A DNA stretch of 64,000 bases from Bacteroidetes bacterium B1(2017) (GCA_002256395.1 NKJG01000008.1:62001-126000); one strand, 5' to 3'. Counted from the stretch's first letter, positions 16,835-25,547 are shown. Notes: generated by a model not told the origin, from the sequence alone. Numbers and translations are program-made.

Positions 16835-18412
16835 ATGTTAAAAAAGCTTTGCCTTCTATTGCTAATCTGCTCATTAGCTTTTTCTCAAAAAACCATAAAA
16901 CTCTACCCAAATACTGCCCCCGGCTCTGAAAACTGGACCTGGAAAGAGTCTGAAATAAAAACACCAGACGGCAATACGATAGCCTACAATGTGGTGGAAC
17001 CTACGCTAACCATCTATTTACCCGAGAAAAACAAAGCCACTGGTACCGCCATGTTAGTAGCACCAGGTGGTGCATTTCATATACTTTCGATGGATAGCGA
17101 AGGACACCAAGTGGCCAAAATGCTCCAAGCAAAAGGCGTGGCTGCGTTTGTGCTGAAATATAGAGTAGTGCAACTCAAATCCGATAATCCATTTGGAGAA
17201 CTTATGGGCAAAATGAAGGACTTCAAAAAGCTGGATGAAGAAAACGCCCCAGTAATAGAATTAGCCATAAAAGACGCCCAATCCGCTCTGAAACATATCA
17301 GAGATAATGCCACAGGGTATGACATTAATATCGACAAAGTGGGCATGATGGGATTTTCAGCAGGTGGAACGCTCACACTTGGAACTTTCTATGCATCTTC
17401 AAAAGAAACGAAGCCAAACTTCATTGCACCGATTTACCCTTATGTGCCAGCAGTAGATTATCTTAAAAATATCCCGAAAGAAAAATATCCGATTTTTATA
17501 GCCCTTGCCGATAATGACAACCTTGGTTTTGCTCCTGCAAATGCCCAACTGTATCTCGACTGGCACAATGCAGGTCAAGCTGCCGAAATGCACATTTACG
17601 AAAAAGGTCTACATGGATTTGGAATGAACAAAAATAAAATTCCGACAGACACTTGGCACGAAAGACTTACCGATTGGATGAAACTCCAAGGCTACCTGAA
17701 AAAGAAATATCCAAATCAATGGGAAGTGGGCAAAACTGATGAACAACTAGAAGCAGAAGCCAAGAAAAATGCCGAAAGAGAACGGAGAGATTGGACTAAT
17801 CTGGGTAGATATAAAGACGCAAATGCAAAAATAGGCCCTCCAAAAGCAGGAAAAACTAGGGTAGTTCTTACTGGTGATTCCATAACAGATGGCTGGGCAT
17901 ATGCAAGCACAGATTTCTTCGAAAACAACAATTATGTAGGAAGAGGAATAAGCGGACAAACCTCCCCGCAAACGCTTTTGAGATTTCGTCAGGATGTGAT
18001 AGACTTAAAACCAAAATTGGTTGTAATCAACATCGGCATCAACGACATAGCTGAAAACACCGGCGATTATAATCCAGAATTCACATTGGGCAACTACCGC
18101 TCCATGATAGAAATAGCAAAGACCAACAAAATAAAAGTGGTTTTAGCATCTGTATTACCTGCATACTCTTTTCCATGGAGACCAGAAATCAAAGATATTC
18201 CTGCAAAAGTAATTGCTCTAAACGAAGGTATCAAAAAACTGGCCACTGAGTATGGAGTGAGCTATTTAGACTATTTCAACACCTTAAAAGACGAAAGAAA
18301 TGGCCTAAGCAAAGAAATGGCAGAAGACGGTGTGCATCCAACCAAAGCTTGCTACGCCATAATGGAGAAAATGGTAAAAGCTGCCATAGACAAGGAATTG
18401 GCCAAGAAGTAA
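16835..18412 (+). CDS. fused alpha/beta-hydrolase and SGNH/GDSL esterase
   Basis: This 525-residue secreted enzyme (signal peptide MLKKLCLLLLICSLAFSQ) joins two esterase folds. The N-terminal half (about 25-285) is an alpha/beta hydrolase with oxyanion motif APGGAF, nucleophile elbow GFSAGG and catalytic His in KGLHGFGM, like acetyl-xylan esterase-type proteins. A lysine/glutamate-rich linker (about 290-330) leads to an SGNH hydrolase (about 340-525) with block I GDSITDGW, block III GINDI and block V DGVHPT. Both halves retain their catalytic residues. A role in deacylating plant or microbial polysaccharides is a reasonable inference; no CAZyme cluster is beside it. Confidence 0.9.
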   Translation: MLKKLCLLLLICSLAFSQKTIKLYPNTAPGSENWTWKESEIKTPDGNTIAYNVVEPTLTIYLPEKNKATGTAMLVAPGGAFHILSMDSEGHQVAKMLQAKGVAAFVLKYRVVQLKSDNPFGELMGKMKDFKKLDEENAPVIELAIKDAQSALKHIRDNATGYDINIDKVGMMGFSAGGTLTLGTFYASSKETKPNFIAPIYPYVPAVDYLKNIPKEKYPIFIALADNDNLGFAPANAQLYLDWHNAGQAAEMHIYEKGLHGFGMNKNKIPTDTWHERLTDWMKLQGYLKKKYPNQWEVGKTDEQLEAEAKKNAERERRDWTNLGRYKDANAKIGPPKAGKTRVVLTGDSITDGWAYASTDFFENNNYVGRGISGQTSPQTLLRFRQDVIDLKPKLVVINIGINDIAENTGDYNPEFTLGNYRSMIEIAKTNKIKVVLASVLPAYSFPWRPEIKDIPAKVIALNEGIKKLATEYGVSYLDYFNTLKDERNGLSKEMAEDGVHPTKACYAIMEKMVKAAIDKELAKK

Positions 18413-18429
18413 ACAAAAACCAGCCAGAA

Positions 18430-18460
18430 CGGTCAGACGATAGTCGGACCTGAAAATTGA
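18430..18460 (+). repeat. hairpin repeat, GGTCAGAC type, copy 1
   Basis: GGTCAGAC-GATA-GTCGGACC forms an eight-base stem with one mismatch, followed by CTGAAAATT (spacing given by the copy at 18430-18460). It lies just after the fused esterase gene. Confidence 0.75.
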
Positions 18461-18563
18461 CGACCCATATCTATTATCAATTTAGAGGTTTAATAAAACA
18501 AAAAATATATAATCATTTACAATATAAATCAACTCTTAACATTTAAAATATTCTAAAATTCTA

Positions 18564-18571
18564 TATTTTTG
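18564..18571 (+). promoter_or_regulatory. probable -7 box of the toxin-antitoxin operon
   Basis: TATTTTTG ends 22 bp before the ATG at 18594. The -33 region is AT-rich without a clean TTG. Confidence 0.4.
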
Positions 18572-18593
18572 TTTTACAAAACGCATCTAAACA

Positions 18594-18848
18594 ATGGAAG
18601 CTACTTTAAAATACAGTATTCCTCAGTCTGTCATGGAATTGGCCGAACTTATAAAAAGTAAGTTTACGGCGAAGGAACAATTGAAATTGGTGCAAATTCT
18701 TCAAAAAGAACCTGAAGAAGATGAGTATGAAGAACCTACCAAAGAACAACTCCTTCAAGAAATTAGAGAAGCTGCTGAGGAAGTCAAATTAGCAAGACAG
18801 GGTAAAATTAAACTTAAAACTCTGGAAGAACTTTTGAATGAACTTTAG
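18594..18848 (+). CDS. putative antitoxin of a RelE/ParE-type pair
   Basis: This 84-residue acidic protein has no signal peptide. It begins MEATLKYSIPQSVMELAELIKSKFTAKEQLKLVQIL and has a charged tail (EPEEDEYEEPTKEQLLQEIREAAEEVKLARQGKIKLKTLEELLNEL). The last segment resembles C-terminal toxin-binding tails of short antitoxins found beside RelE/ParE toxins in Bacteroidota. Its end overlaps the toxin start by 11 bp, which indicates translational coupling in the usual antitoxin-first order. No recognised DNA-binding fold is evident, so autoregulation cannot be judged. Confidence 0.75.
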   Translation: MEATLKYSIPQSVMELAELIKSKFTAKEQLKLVQILQKEPEEDEYEEPTKEQLLQEIREAAEEVKLARQGKIKLKTLEELLNEL

Positions 18849-19167
18849 AATTGAACTTTCCAACAACTTTAGAAGACAATTTAAAAAACTTCAAAAAAAG
18901 TATCCATCATTAAAAATTGATATTGCCAAACTGGGTACAGAGTTAAGAGAAAACCCACACAAAGGAACTCCACTTGGCAAAAACTGCTTCAAAGTCAGGC
19001 TTTCCATAACAAGTAAAGGAAAAGGAAAATCTGGTGGAGCTAGAGTCATCACTTATGTACAAATAATTGACGAAACCATTTATTTACTCACCATCTACGA
19101 TAAAAGCGAAAAAGAGAATCTTATTGAGGGTGAAATAGATACACTACTCGACGAGATTTTAGACTAA
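18838..19167 (+). CDS. RelE/ParE-family toxin
   Basis: This 109-residue basic protein starts MNFRIELSNNFRRQFKKLQKKYPSLK and continues LRENPHKGTPLGKNCFKVRLSI, then a central GARVITYVQIIDETIYLLTIYDKSEKENL, the strand pattern of RelE/HigB/ParE toxins. Members of the superfamily either cut mRNA at the ribosome or inhibit gyrase; the sequence alone does not separate these. It overlaps the antitoxin gene by 11 bp. Hairpin repeats of the same type lie on both sides of the pair. Confidence 0.85.
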   Translation: MNFRIELSNNFRRQFKKLQKKYPSLKIDIAKLGTELRENPHKGTPLGKNCFKVRLSITSKGKGKSGGARVITYVQIIDETIYLLTIYDKSEKENLIEGEIDTLLDEILD

Positions 19168-19190
19168 TTTTTACAAATGTCTTAAAGTAG

Positions 19191-19220
19191 CGGTCAGACT
19201 ATAGACAGGCCTGAAAATTA
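19191..19220 (+). repeat. hairpin repeat, GGTCAGAC type, copy 2
   Basis: CGGTCAGACTATAGACAGG-CCTGAAAATT is a diverged copy in which the stem is imperfect. It lies 24 bp after the toxin gene. Confidence 0.65.
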
Positions 19221-19250
19221 AAACTTACAAGTTGAACAAAAAACCTAATG

Positions 19251-19280
19251 CGGTCAGACGACAGTCGGACCTAAAACAGG
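19251..19280 (+). repeat. hairpin repeat, GGTCAGAC type, copy 3
   Basis: GGTCAGAC-GACA-GTCGGACC again forms an eight-base stem with one mismatch. The rest of the gap to 19485 holds no gene that I can support. Confidence 0.75.
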
Positions 19281-19485
19281 AATTCTAAGAAATATCATTT
19301 AGAAATAACGTAGATTTCTCCCTGAGACCTACGCTATATTTTTTGATAAAAAACGCCAAATAAATCTCTCTAAAATATTATTGTATCATTTTGCGACAAT
19401 AATCTTTTTTATTAAAACTATTTGCCTTATTTTCGTACGAAATATAATAATTTTCAAGTTCAACCTTTTTAATCATTTAGCATTT

Positions 19486-21081
19486 ATGAAATTAAAACTA
19501 TTAGCAATAGCTACGGCGATGCTACTTTCGCAAAACACCATGGCACAGTTGCAAACTGGTGAAAACATAGCCGTAACTTCTACCGACGTAGGAAAAGTAC
19601 GAGGCTTTATCAATAACGGTATTTATAATTACAAGGGCATTCCTTATGCCGAAGCAAAGCGTTTTGAGTCTCCTCAAAAACCAAAACCTTGGACAAACGT
19701 ACGTAGCTCCATGTCGTATGGCCCAGTGGCTCCGCTCGAAAACCCAACCACCAGCATAATGGACGAAAGCGAGTTTGTATTTGACCACAATTGGGGTTTT
19801 ACAAATGAAGACTGCATGCGTATTAATGTCTGGACTCCTGGTATCAACGATGGCAAAAAACGACCTGTAATGTTCTGGATACATGGTGGCGGTTTTACAG
19901 CTGGCTCATCTATTGAGTTGCCTTCTTATGACGGCGAAAACTTGGCAAAAAAAGGCGATGTGGTGGTAGTTTCAATCAATCATCGATTAAACATTTTAGG
20001 CTATTTAGATCTTTCAGCTTATGGAGATAAATACAAACAATCGGCTAATCTAAGTGTTTTGGACATGAAGGCAGCTTTGGAATGGGTAAAAACTAATATT
20101 ACAAATTTTGGAGGTGACCCCAACAATGTGACGATTTTCGGACAGTCGGGTGGAGGTACAAAGGTAAATACACTTATGGCTATGCCCTCAGCTAAAGGTC
20201 TTTTCCACAAAGCCATCAATCAGAGCGGTGCATTCCGATCAGCAATGTTGGATAAAGCTACTACCCAAGCTATTGGAGCTGAAGTGGTGAAAGAATTAGG
20301 ACTTGGAGTCAAAGTGGACGAGATTCAAAACGTTCCTTATCAAACTTTAGTAAATGCTGGAAAAAAAGCCTTAAAAACTGTGGCTGACAAAATGAAAGCC
20401 GAAGGCAAACCAGTTATAGGTTTTGGATTAGGCTGGGGACCAAGTGCAGATGGAGAGATTCTTCCTTACCAATTGTTCTCTAACGAAGCTTTTGAACTTT
20501 CAAAAAACATTCCTCTTATGATAGGTACAACTATCAATGAATTTGCCGTATTCAGAGGAGGAATTCCAGCAAACTCAACAGACGAACAAGCCAAGGAAGC
20601 TATCAAAAAAGTACATGGCGATAAAACAGATGCTTACATAGCTGCAGTAAAAAAAGCTTATCCAAATGGCAAAATGACAGATATGTTGAGCTATGACGTA
20701 ATGTTTCGTCCTGGTGCTGTGGTACAAGCCAACATGAAATCGGCTTTGGCTGGTGGAGCACCAACTTACATGTATTTGTTTGATTGGCAGTCGCCAGTAA
20801 TGGACGGAAAATACAAGGCGGTTCACTGTATGGAAATCGCTTTCTGTTTTGATAACATTCAACGCACCAAAAACATGACGGGTGGTACAAAAGAAGCCCA
20901 AGCGTTGGCTAACAAAATGAGTCAATCTTGGATAAATTTTGCAAAAGTTGGAGATCCAAACCACAAAGGTTTACCAAAATGGCCTGTATATAATTCATCA
21001 AATACAGCTACCATGCACTTTGATAATATTTCAACTGTTAAGCCTCAAATGGACAAAGAATTGTTTGAATTGATGAAGTAA
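19486..21081 (+). CDS. type-B carboxylesterase, secreted
   Basis: This 531-residue enzyme has a signal peptide when started at the ATG at 19486 (MKLKLLAIATAMLLSQNTMAQ); a longer frame from a TTG at 19381 would put hydrophobic residues ahead of the signal and is less likely. Motifs of the type-B carboxylesterase/cholinesterase family are complete: oxyanion-hole WIHGGGF, nucleophile Ser in FGQSGGG, and catalytic His in KAVHCMEIAFCF. It hydrolyses carboxylic esters in the periplasm or outside the cell. It is monocistronic, followed by a long hairpin. Confidence 0.93.
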   Translation: MKLKLLAIATAMLLSQNTMAQLQTGENIAVTSTDVGKVRGFINNGIYNYKGIPYAEAKRFESPQKPKPWTNVRSSMSYGPVAPLENPTTSIMDESEFVFDHNWGFTNEDCMRINVWTPGINDGKKRPVMFWIHGGGFTAGSSIELPSYDGENLAKKGDVVVVSINHRLNILGYLDLSAYGDKYKQSANLSVLDMKAALEWVKTNITNFGGDPNNVTIFGQSGGGTKVNTLMAMPSAKGLFHKAINQSGAFRSAMLDKATTQAIGAEVVKELGLGVKVDEIQNVPYQTLVNAGKKALKTVADKMKAEGKPVIGFGLGWGPSADGEILPYQLFSNEAFELSKNIPLMIGTTINEFAVFRGGIPANSTDEQAKEAIKKVHGDKTDAYIAAVKKAYPNGKMTDMLSYDVMFRPGAVVQANMKSALAGGAPTYMYLFDWQSPVMDGKYKAVHCMEIAFCFDNIQRTKNMTGGTKEAQALANKMSQSWINFAKVGDPNHKGLPKWPVYNSSNTATMHFDNISTVKPQMDKELFELMK

Positions 21082-21097
21082 TCTAAAGATTTCTTTT

Positions 21098-21147
21098 TTG
21101 CCACGAATGCACGAATAAAATTGAAAAAAATCGCGTATTCGTGGCAA
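21098..21147. terminator. long hairpin between convergent genes; palindromic intergenic repeat
   Basis: TTGCCACGAAT (21098-21108) pairs perfectly with ATTCGTGGCAA (21137-21147) around a 28-base loop that holds further complementary CG pieces. The CCACGAAT...ATTCGTGG form resembles repeated palindromes common in Bacteroidota intergenic DNA. It separates the carboxylesterase from the convergent transporter gene and probably terminates both. Confidence 0.7.
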
Positions 21148-21153
21148 TATTAT

Positions 21154-22071
21154 TTAAACCAAATGTAACAACCACACCAAAAGCCAAATCAACACAAAAC
21201 TTATTAAAAGCGAAATATTAACCATGGTACCAGCAATTCGGGAATCAAAGCCAAATTCATCTGAAAAAGGTAGAATAGTCATACCCAATGGAAGTATAAC
21301 TAAAACAATTAAAACACTTTGCATAAGTGATGGTGGAACCAAAAAATAAATACCAACCACACAAATACCACCAAGCAAATATCTCAAAAACAACACTTTA
21401 CTTATATATTTCATTTGAGACCTATTAAGCTCAAAACTCAAATAAATACCCATCAATAGGAGAACCAAAGGCTTATTGGCTTTTGCCAAAATCCCTAAAA
21501 AATCAAAGGCGATATCTGGCAATGGAATACTAAATATATTTACGCTCAATCCAATAACCATTCCTGTAACAGGTGGCAAGGTAAAAACCCGAAGCATCAA
21601 TTTTGAAATGGGAAATTTTCCATCCCCGCGTTTGGCAAAATACGAACCCACTGGATATACACCTCCGAAAGTCATGATGGTATTGCCGATATCAAACATG
21701 ACAGCAAAAACCAAGGCTTCGGTACCCCAAATCCCTTCAATCAATGGAAATCCAAAAAGACCAACATTAAGCCCACCTGCACCCATAGTAAGTACGCCTC
21801 TGAGCTTGGTTTCTAAACCTTTGAATAAGTAAAATGCCGCGGAAATCATGATTACACCCATGCCAATACATAAAAAAGGCAATAAAAAGAGCGTTGGCTC
21901 AAGTTTGATTTTAGCGGTAGAAATAATCATCAAAGCGGGAAAAGTAGTGTGCATCAAAAACTTCGAAAGCACTTTCCCTTCTTTTTCAGAAATAAAATTA
22001 TACTTTTTTATCAGAAAGCCCATTAAAATAAAGGCCAACGTAATGATAAAAGTGGCATTCGCTTGAGCCAT
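21154..22071 (-). CDS. AEC-family (auxin efflux carrier-like) transporter
   Basis: This 305-residue membrane protein has about ten hydrophobic segments in the two five-helix halves typical of AEC transporters. Characteristic stretches are AFILMGFLIKKYNFISEKEGKVLSKFLMHTTFPALM at the N-terminus and GAGGLNVGLFGFPLIEGIWG in the fourth helix. Bacterial members transport malate, malonate or related organic anions, but the substrate cannot be inferred. It is a single gene with its own promoter. Confidence 0.88.
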   Translation of the reverse strand: MAQANATFIITLAFILMGFLIKKYNFISEKEGKVLSKFLMHTTFPALMIISTAKIKLEPTLFLLPFLCIGMGVIMISAAFYLFKGLETKLRGVLTMGAGGLNVGLFGFPLIEGIWGTEALVFAVMFDIGNTIMTFGGVYPVGSYFAKRGDGKFPISKLMLRVFTLPPVTGMVIGLSVNIFSIPLPDIAFDFLGILAKANKPLVLLLMGIYLSFELNRSQMKYISKVLFLRYLLGGICVVGIYFLVPPSLMQSVLIVLVILPLGMTILPFSDEFGFDSRIAGTMVNISLLISFVLIWLLVWLLHLV

Positions 22072-22087
22072 TTAAATTCTTTTTTTA

Positions 22088-22120
22088 CAAAGATAAAGTC
22101 TATAAATAAGAAGAGTACAA
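22088..22120 (-). promoter_or_regulatory. promoter of the AEC transporter
   Basis: The minus strand has TATCTTTG at 22088-22095 (matching TAnnTTTG) and TTG at 22118-22120, with a 22-base spacer. The box lies 16 bp before the start codon. This is the best-formed -33/-7 pair found in the window. Confidence 0.5.
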
Positions 22121-22170
22121 TTATGTCAAGTCAGAACAATTAATCAGAAAATAAATACCATTTCTGTATT

Positions 22171-23637
22171 TTAATGATGCTGTTTTCTGCTGATTATTCC
22201 ACCGGAAGCTTCTTTGATCGTATTTGCAAAAACAAAAGCATTTGGGTCAACTTCGTAAATCAAATTCTTTAACTTCCTTAACTCAAACCGCGTAATAACT
22301 GTAAAAATAATATCACAATCGGCACTGACTTCAAAGGTTTCTGGCAAAAAGCCCCGCTCTCCTTTATAGATGGTGATTCCACGTTTCAGATTGTTAACCA
22401 ACTCATATTTAATAAGTTCGCTTTCAGAAGAAATAATAGTCACGCCCGTAAACGCCTGCAAACCTTCTACCACATAATCGATGGTTCGGGATGCTGCAAA
22501 ATAAGTTAGACATGAATAAAGGGCTGTTTCGACACCAAACTTAAAGGCCGCAATCGAAAATATGATAATATTTATCCCTAAAATGATTTCTGTAATGGTA
22601 AAAGAAGTCCTTTTGAGTGTATACAAGGCCAAAACCTCGATACCATCAAGTGCGGCACCAGCACGCATATTAAGTCCAACACCCAAGCCAAGAAAAACAC
22701 CGCCAAAAATTGAAATTAGTAGTTTGTCATGCGTGAGGTCAAATACGGGTAAAGTCTGCAAAACAATTCCTAACAACACCACAGCTACAAAAGTCTTTAT
22801 TGCAAAAGTCTTTCCTACAGTAAAATAGCCCGTGGCAATAAGGGGAATATTCATCAAAACTATAACCAAGGCCAAGTTTACATGATACAGCTCATGAATC
22901 AAAAGTGAAAGACCTGTTACGCCTCCGTCAAAAAAATGATTGGGTACTAAAAAACCTTTCAAAGCTATGGCGGCAATTAGAACTCCAAAAGCTATCATCA
23001 AGTATTCTTGAATATACCCTTGAAGTTTAGAGGTTTCGCCCTGTTTTTTCAAATTCTTCATCTTTTGCTCAATCTTTTTTAAATTCTTCCTTTTTTTTGC
23101 TTCAAGTTCTTTTTTGGCTGTGTCGGTAAAAAATTGATGCTTTGTAAGAAAATCTACCTGAATTTCACACCAATTTGCTTCAGAAACTTGACGTCCTTCA
23201 GCTCTAAATTCAGCCACCAACTTATCGGAATTTTTTGTATAATTATCAGTACCTAGATAATACAAATCTGCATCACAAATAATTTCCTGTAATTTATTCT
23301 GCGGATTCTGCGGAAGCTTCGTGGCCATGATTAGTTCACCAATTACCTCAATATCTGCTTCTGAAAATCCGTATTCTGGCAAAATTTCTTGGGCAAAATT
23401 ACGAGATCGTAGTTCATGCCCCTCACTTTTGGGCTCAAAGATAAAACCGGTATCGTGAAATAAAGCTGCCGTTTTTAATAGTTCAACCGAAGATTTTGCT
23501 ATTTGCTCATTTTCAGCCAAATAAACCGTATGTTCCAAAACATTTATCGTGTGTTGATAATTGTGATAGGAAATAGAAGTGGGGATTTCAATCTTTAGTT
23601 TCTCGATAACTAAATCATAAATCTTGTCGAATCTCAT
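22171..23637 (-). CDS. HD-domain / YitT-type membrane protein fusion
   Basis: This 488-residue protein joins two families. Residues 1-190 form a cytoplasmic HD domain with metal ligands visible as YHNYQHT (H25, H29), the doublet FHD (H61, D62) and CDADLYYLG (about D127). A basic coiled segment (KELEAKKRKNLKKIEQKMKNLKKQ) leads to a YitT/DUF161 membrane domain of about five or six helices (KGFLVPNHFFDGGVTGLSLLIHELYHVNLALV onward), and then a cytoplasmic DUF2179-like domain (IISSESELIKYELVNNLKRGITIYKGERGF). HD proteins often cleave nucleotides. It is the last gene of a minus-strand operon with a receiver-cyclase 22 bp upstream, so a link to cyclic-nucleotide signalling is possible. Confidence 0.85.
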   Translation of the reverse strand: MRFDKIYDLVIEKLKIEIPTSISYHNYQHTINVLEHTVYLAENEQIAKSSVELLKTAALFHDTGFIFEPKSEGHELRSRNFAQEILPEYGFSEADIEVIGELIMATKLPQNPQNKLQEIICDADLYYLGTDNYTKNSDKLVAEFRAEGRQVSEANWCEIQVDFLTKHQFFTDTAKKELEAKKRKNLKKIEQKMKNLKKQGETSKLQGYIQEYLMIAFGVLIAAIALKGFLVPNHFFDGGVTGLSLLIHELYHVNLALVIVLMNIPLIATGYFTVGKTFAIKTFVAVVLLGIVLQTLPVFDLTHDKLLISIFGGVFLGLGVGLNMRAGAALDGIEVLALYTLKRTSFTITEIILGINIIIFSIAAFKFGVETALYSCLTYFAASRTIDYVVEGLQAFTGVTIISSESELIKYELVNNLKRGITIYKGERGFLPETFEVSADCDIIFTVITRFELRKLKNLIYEVDPNAFVFANTIKEASGGIISRKQHH

Positions 23638-23659
23638 AATATATTTTCGAAAATTTAAA

Positions 23660-24700
23660 TCAATTTAGTACTTCATAAACTATGACCTCAATAGATTTAT
23701 TTTTGAGTGCCTTGGAACCCAAAAGCTGACAATTAAATGATTGTTTTACTTTATTATAGGCCTCATCATTTATTAAAATCTGACCGTTTTGTGCTAAACT
23801 CTGTAGCCTTTGAGCAGTATTTACAGTATCGCCTATAACGGTATAATCGAGTCTTTTAAGCGTTTTTGAACCGATATTTCCCGAAATCATTTCTCCTGAA
23901 TTAATACCAATTGAAACCTTGGGATGAAACTCAATTTTAGAGGCCGCCTGAGGCAATGCCTCTATGTGATTACGAATAGCCAGTGAAGCCTCAATGGCAC
24001 GGTCAAGGTGAAATTCTCCTTTGAAAACAGCCATGACACAGTCGCCGATAAACTTATCGATCAGCCCTCCTTGGGCAATAATTTCTTTTACGATTAGGTC
24101 AAAATATTGATTCAGCAGCATCACTACATTATCAGGACTTTCGGTCTCACTGATAGATGTAAAACTACAAATATCAATAAAAGCCACACTGGCCTCTACT
24201 GTTTCGTTGGCCGAAAGTGATGCCTCATACTCACGTCCCGACATAAAATTCAGCACATTGTGGTCTACATACATTTTCAAGATATTGTTCTCCTTAATGG
24301 CTTGAATGGTCTCCTTGAGCTGATTTACGTGATGAATGGTCTTCTCAATAGTAGTTTCAAGGTCGGCAAAATTTACGGGTTTGGTCACAAAATCAAAGGC
24401 TCCGCGGTTCATTGCTGTTCGGATATTGTCCATGTCTCCATAAGCCGAAACCATGACAGATTTTACCAAGGGATGTGCTTCACTTAACTTGGTCAAAAGT
24501 GTAAGTCCATCCATCTCTGGCATATTAATATCGCTCAAGACGATGTCCACATCAGGATTTTCCTCTAAAACCCTCAAAGCCTCTGAACCATTGGTCGCAA
24601 ACACAAAGGCATAGTGATGCTCCCGGATTTTTTGCCTATACTTCTGCTTTATAAGTATTTCTAAGTCAGTTTCGTCGTCGGCTATTAATATCTTGGTCAT
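23660..24700 (-). CDS. response regulator with class III adenylate/guanylate cyclase output
   Basis: This 346-residue protein has a receiver domain (residues 1-125; acidic pair DDE, phosphoacceptor Asp in VLSDINMPEMDG at about 57, Lys in KPVNFADLE) and a coiled linker of about 25 residues. A class III nucleotidyl cyclase follows, with metal-binding FIDICSFTSISE and DKFIGDCVMAVF, and GDTVNTAQRLQSLAQNGQILI near the end. Phosphorylation would presumably control cAMP or cGMP synthesis; the substrate cannot be read with certainty. It begins 4 bp after the lone receiver gene. Confidence 0.93.
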   Translation of the reverse strand: MTKILIADDETDLEILIKQKYRQKIREHHYAFVFATNGSEALRVLEENPDVDIVLSDINMPEMDGLTLLTKLSEAHPLVKSVMVSAYGDMDNIRTAMNRGAFDFVTKPVNFADLETTIEKTIHHVNQLKETIQAIKENNILKMYVDHNVLNFMSGREYEASLSANETVEASVAFIDICSFTSISETESPDNVVMLLNQYFDLIVKEIIAQGGLIDKFIGDCVMAVFKGEFHLDRAIEASLAIRNHIEALPQAASKIEFHPKVSIGINSGEMISGNIGSKTLKRLDYTVIGDTVNTAQRLQSLAQNGQILINDEAYNKVKQSFNCQLLGSKALKNKSIEVIVYEVLN

Positions 24701-24704
24701 TTAT

Positions 24705-25076
24705 CTAACGTTTAAAAAGTCTTTCTTTCAAATCACCAAAATCTAAAGGTTTATTCAGGAAATCGTCGGCTCCTAAACTCAAAGCCTTATTGCGTGTTTC
24801 ATCGTCGCCATAGGCCGTTATCATCATTACGATAGGCTTTGGTTTTGTGTTTTTTTCTACTATTTCTCTCAAAAGCTCAATGCCACTCATTCCAGGCATA
24901 TTGATGTCAGACAAAATCAAAATCGCCTCAGATTCATGTTCATGCAAATACACCAAAGCGTTTTCGCCCGAAATTGCAAATGAAAATTCAATTTCACCAT
25001 TCCTGATTTCTTTTCTAAATTTCTGCAAGAAAAGATCCTGAATATCTACTTCGTCATCAACAACAAGAACTTTCAT
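24705..25076 (-). CDS. single-domain response regulator
   Basis: This 123-residue receiver has the acidic pair (VVDDEVD), phosphoacceptor Asp in ILSDINMPGMSG, a Thr in MMITAYG and the conserved Lys in LNKPLDFGDL. It has no output domain, so it would work as a phosphate shuttle or through protein contacts. Its sequence resembles the receiver of the downstream cyclase. A decayed kinase of the 27-61 kb array family ends 37 bp upstream, so the ancestral operon was kinase, receiver, receiver-cyclase, HD-YitT. Confidence 0.92.
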   Translation of the reverse strand: MKVLVVDDEVDIQDLFLQKFRKEIRNGEIEFSFAISGENALVYLHEHESEAILILSDINMPGMSGIELLREIVEKNTKPKPIVMMITAYGDDETRNKALSLGADDFLNKPLDFGDLKERLFKR

Positions 25077-25113
25077 GGTTTTGGGTTTAATGTTGGTAAA
25101 AATAATAAATGTT

Positions 25114-25445
25114 TTAGCTAATTGGTAATTTTATCATAAATGTTGTTCCAAAGCCCTCCTTACTTTCCACTTCTACATTCACATCATGCCCTTTCAAAAC
25201 AATATCATAATGGTGGAGAATGCCCTAAATCTATGCCCATGCCCCACCAGTTTAATAGTGAAAAAAGGTTGGAAGATTTTGGCTTTTAATTCTTCCGACA
25301 TGCCAATTCTGTTTACTTTTCCTGAAATAAAAATTTGATTATCAATTATCTTTGTTGATATTAGAACTAAGTACTTTTCAATAGATTTTAAAGCATAATT
25401 AAATAAGTTCAAAAACACCCACCCGAAGTCTTCTTGGGATCACCT
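25114..25445 (-). pseudogene. relic of an array-type histidine kinase (ATPase domain)
   Basis: Reading the minus strand with frame changes recovers the last ~110 residues of the array kinase family: FLNLFNYALKS (N box), [29 protein letters not shown] (G1 and F boxes), a broken G2 region, and YDIVLKGHDVNVEVESKEG then FGTTFMIKLPIS and a stop at 25114. The DNG and GTGLGL motifs are destroyed and the DHp half is gone, so it cannot be functional. It lies immediately upstream of the receiver gene. Confidence 0.85.
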
Positions 25446-25547
25446 TCTAATCCTTAGCACATAACCTTAGTAACAAAGACCAGACAGTACTCATTTTTAA
25501 GGGCCTTAAGTTTGGTGGATTCTTTCAGATAGGCTCATAGACTAAAG

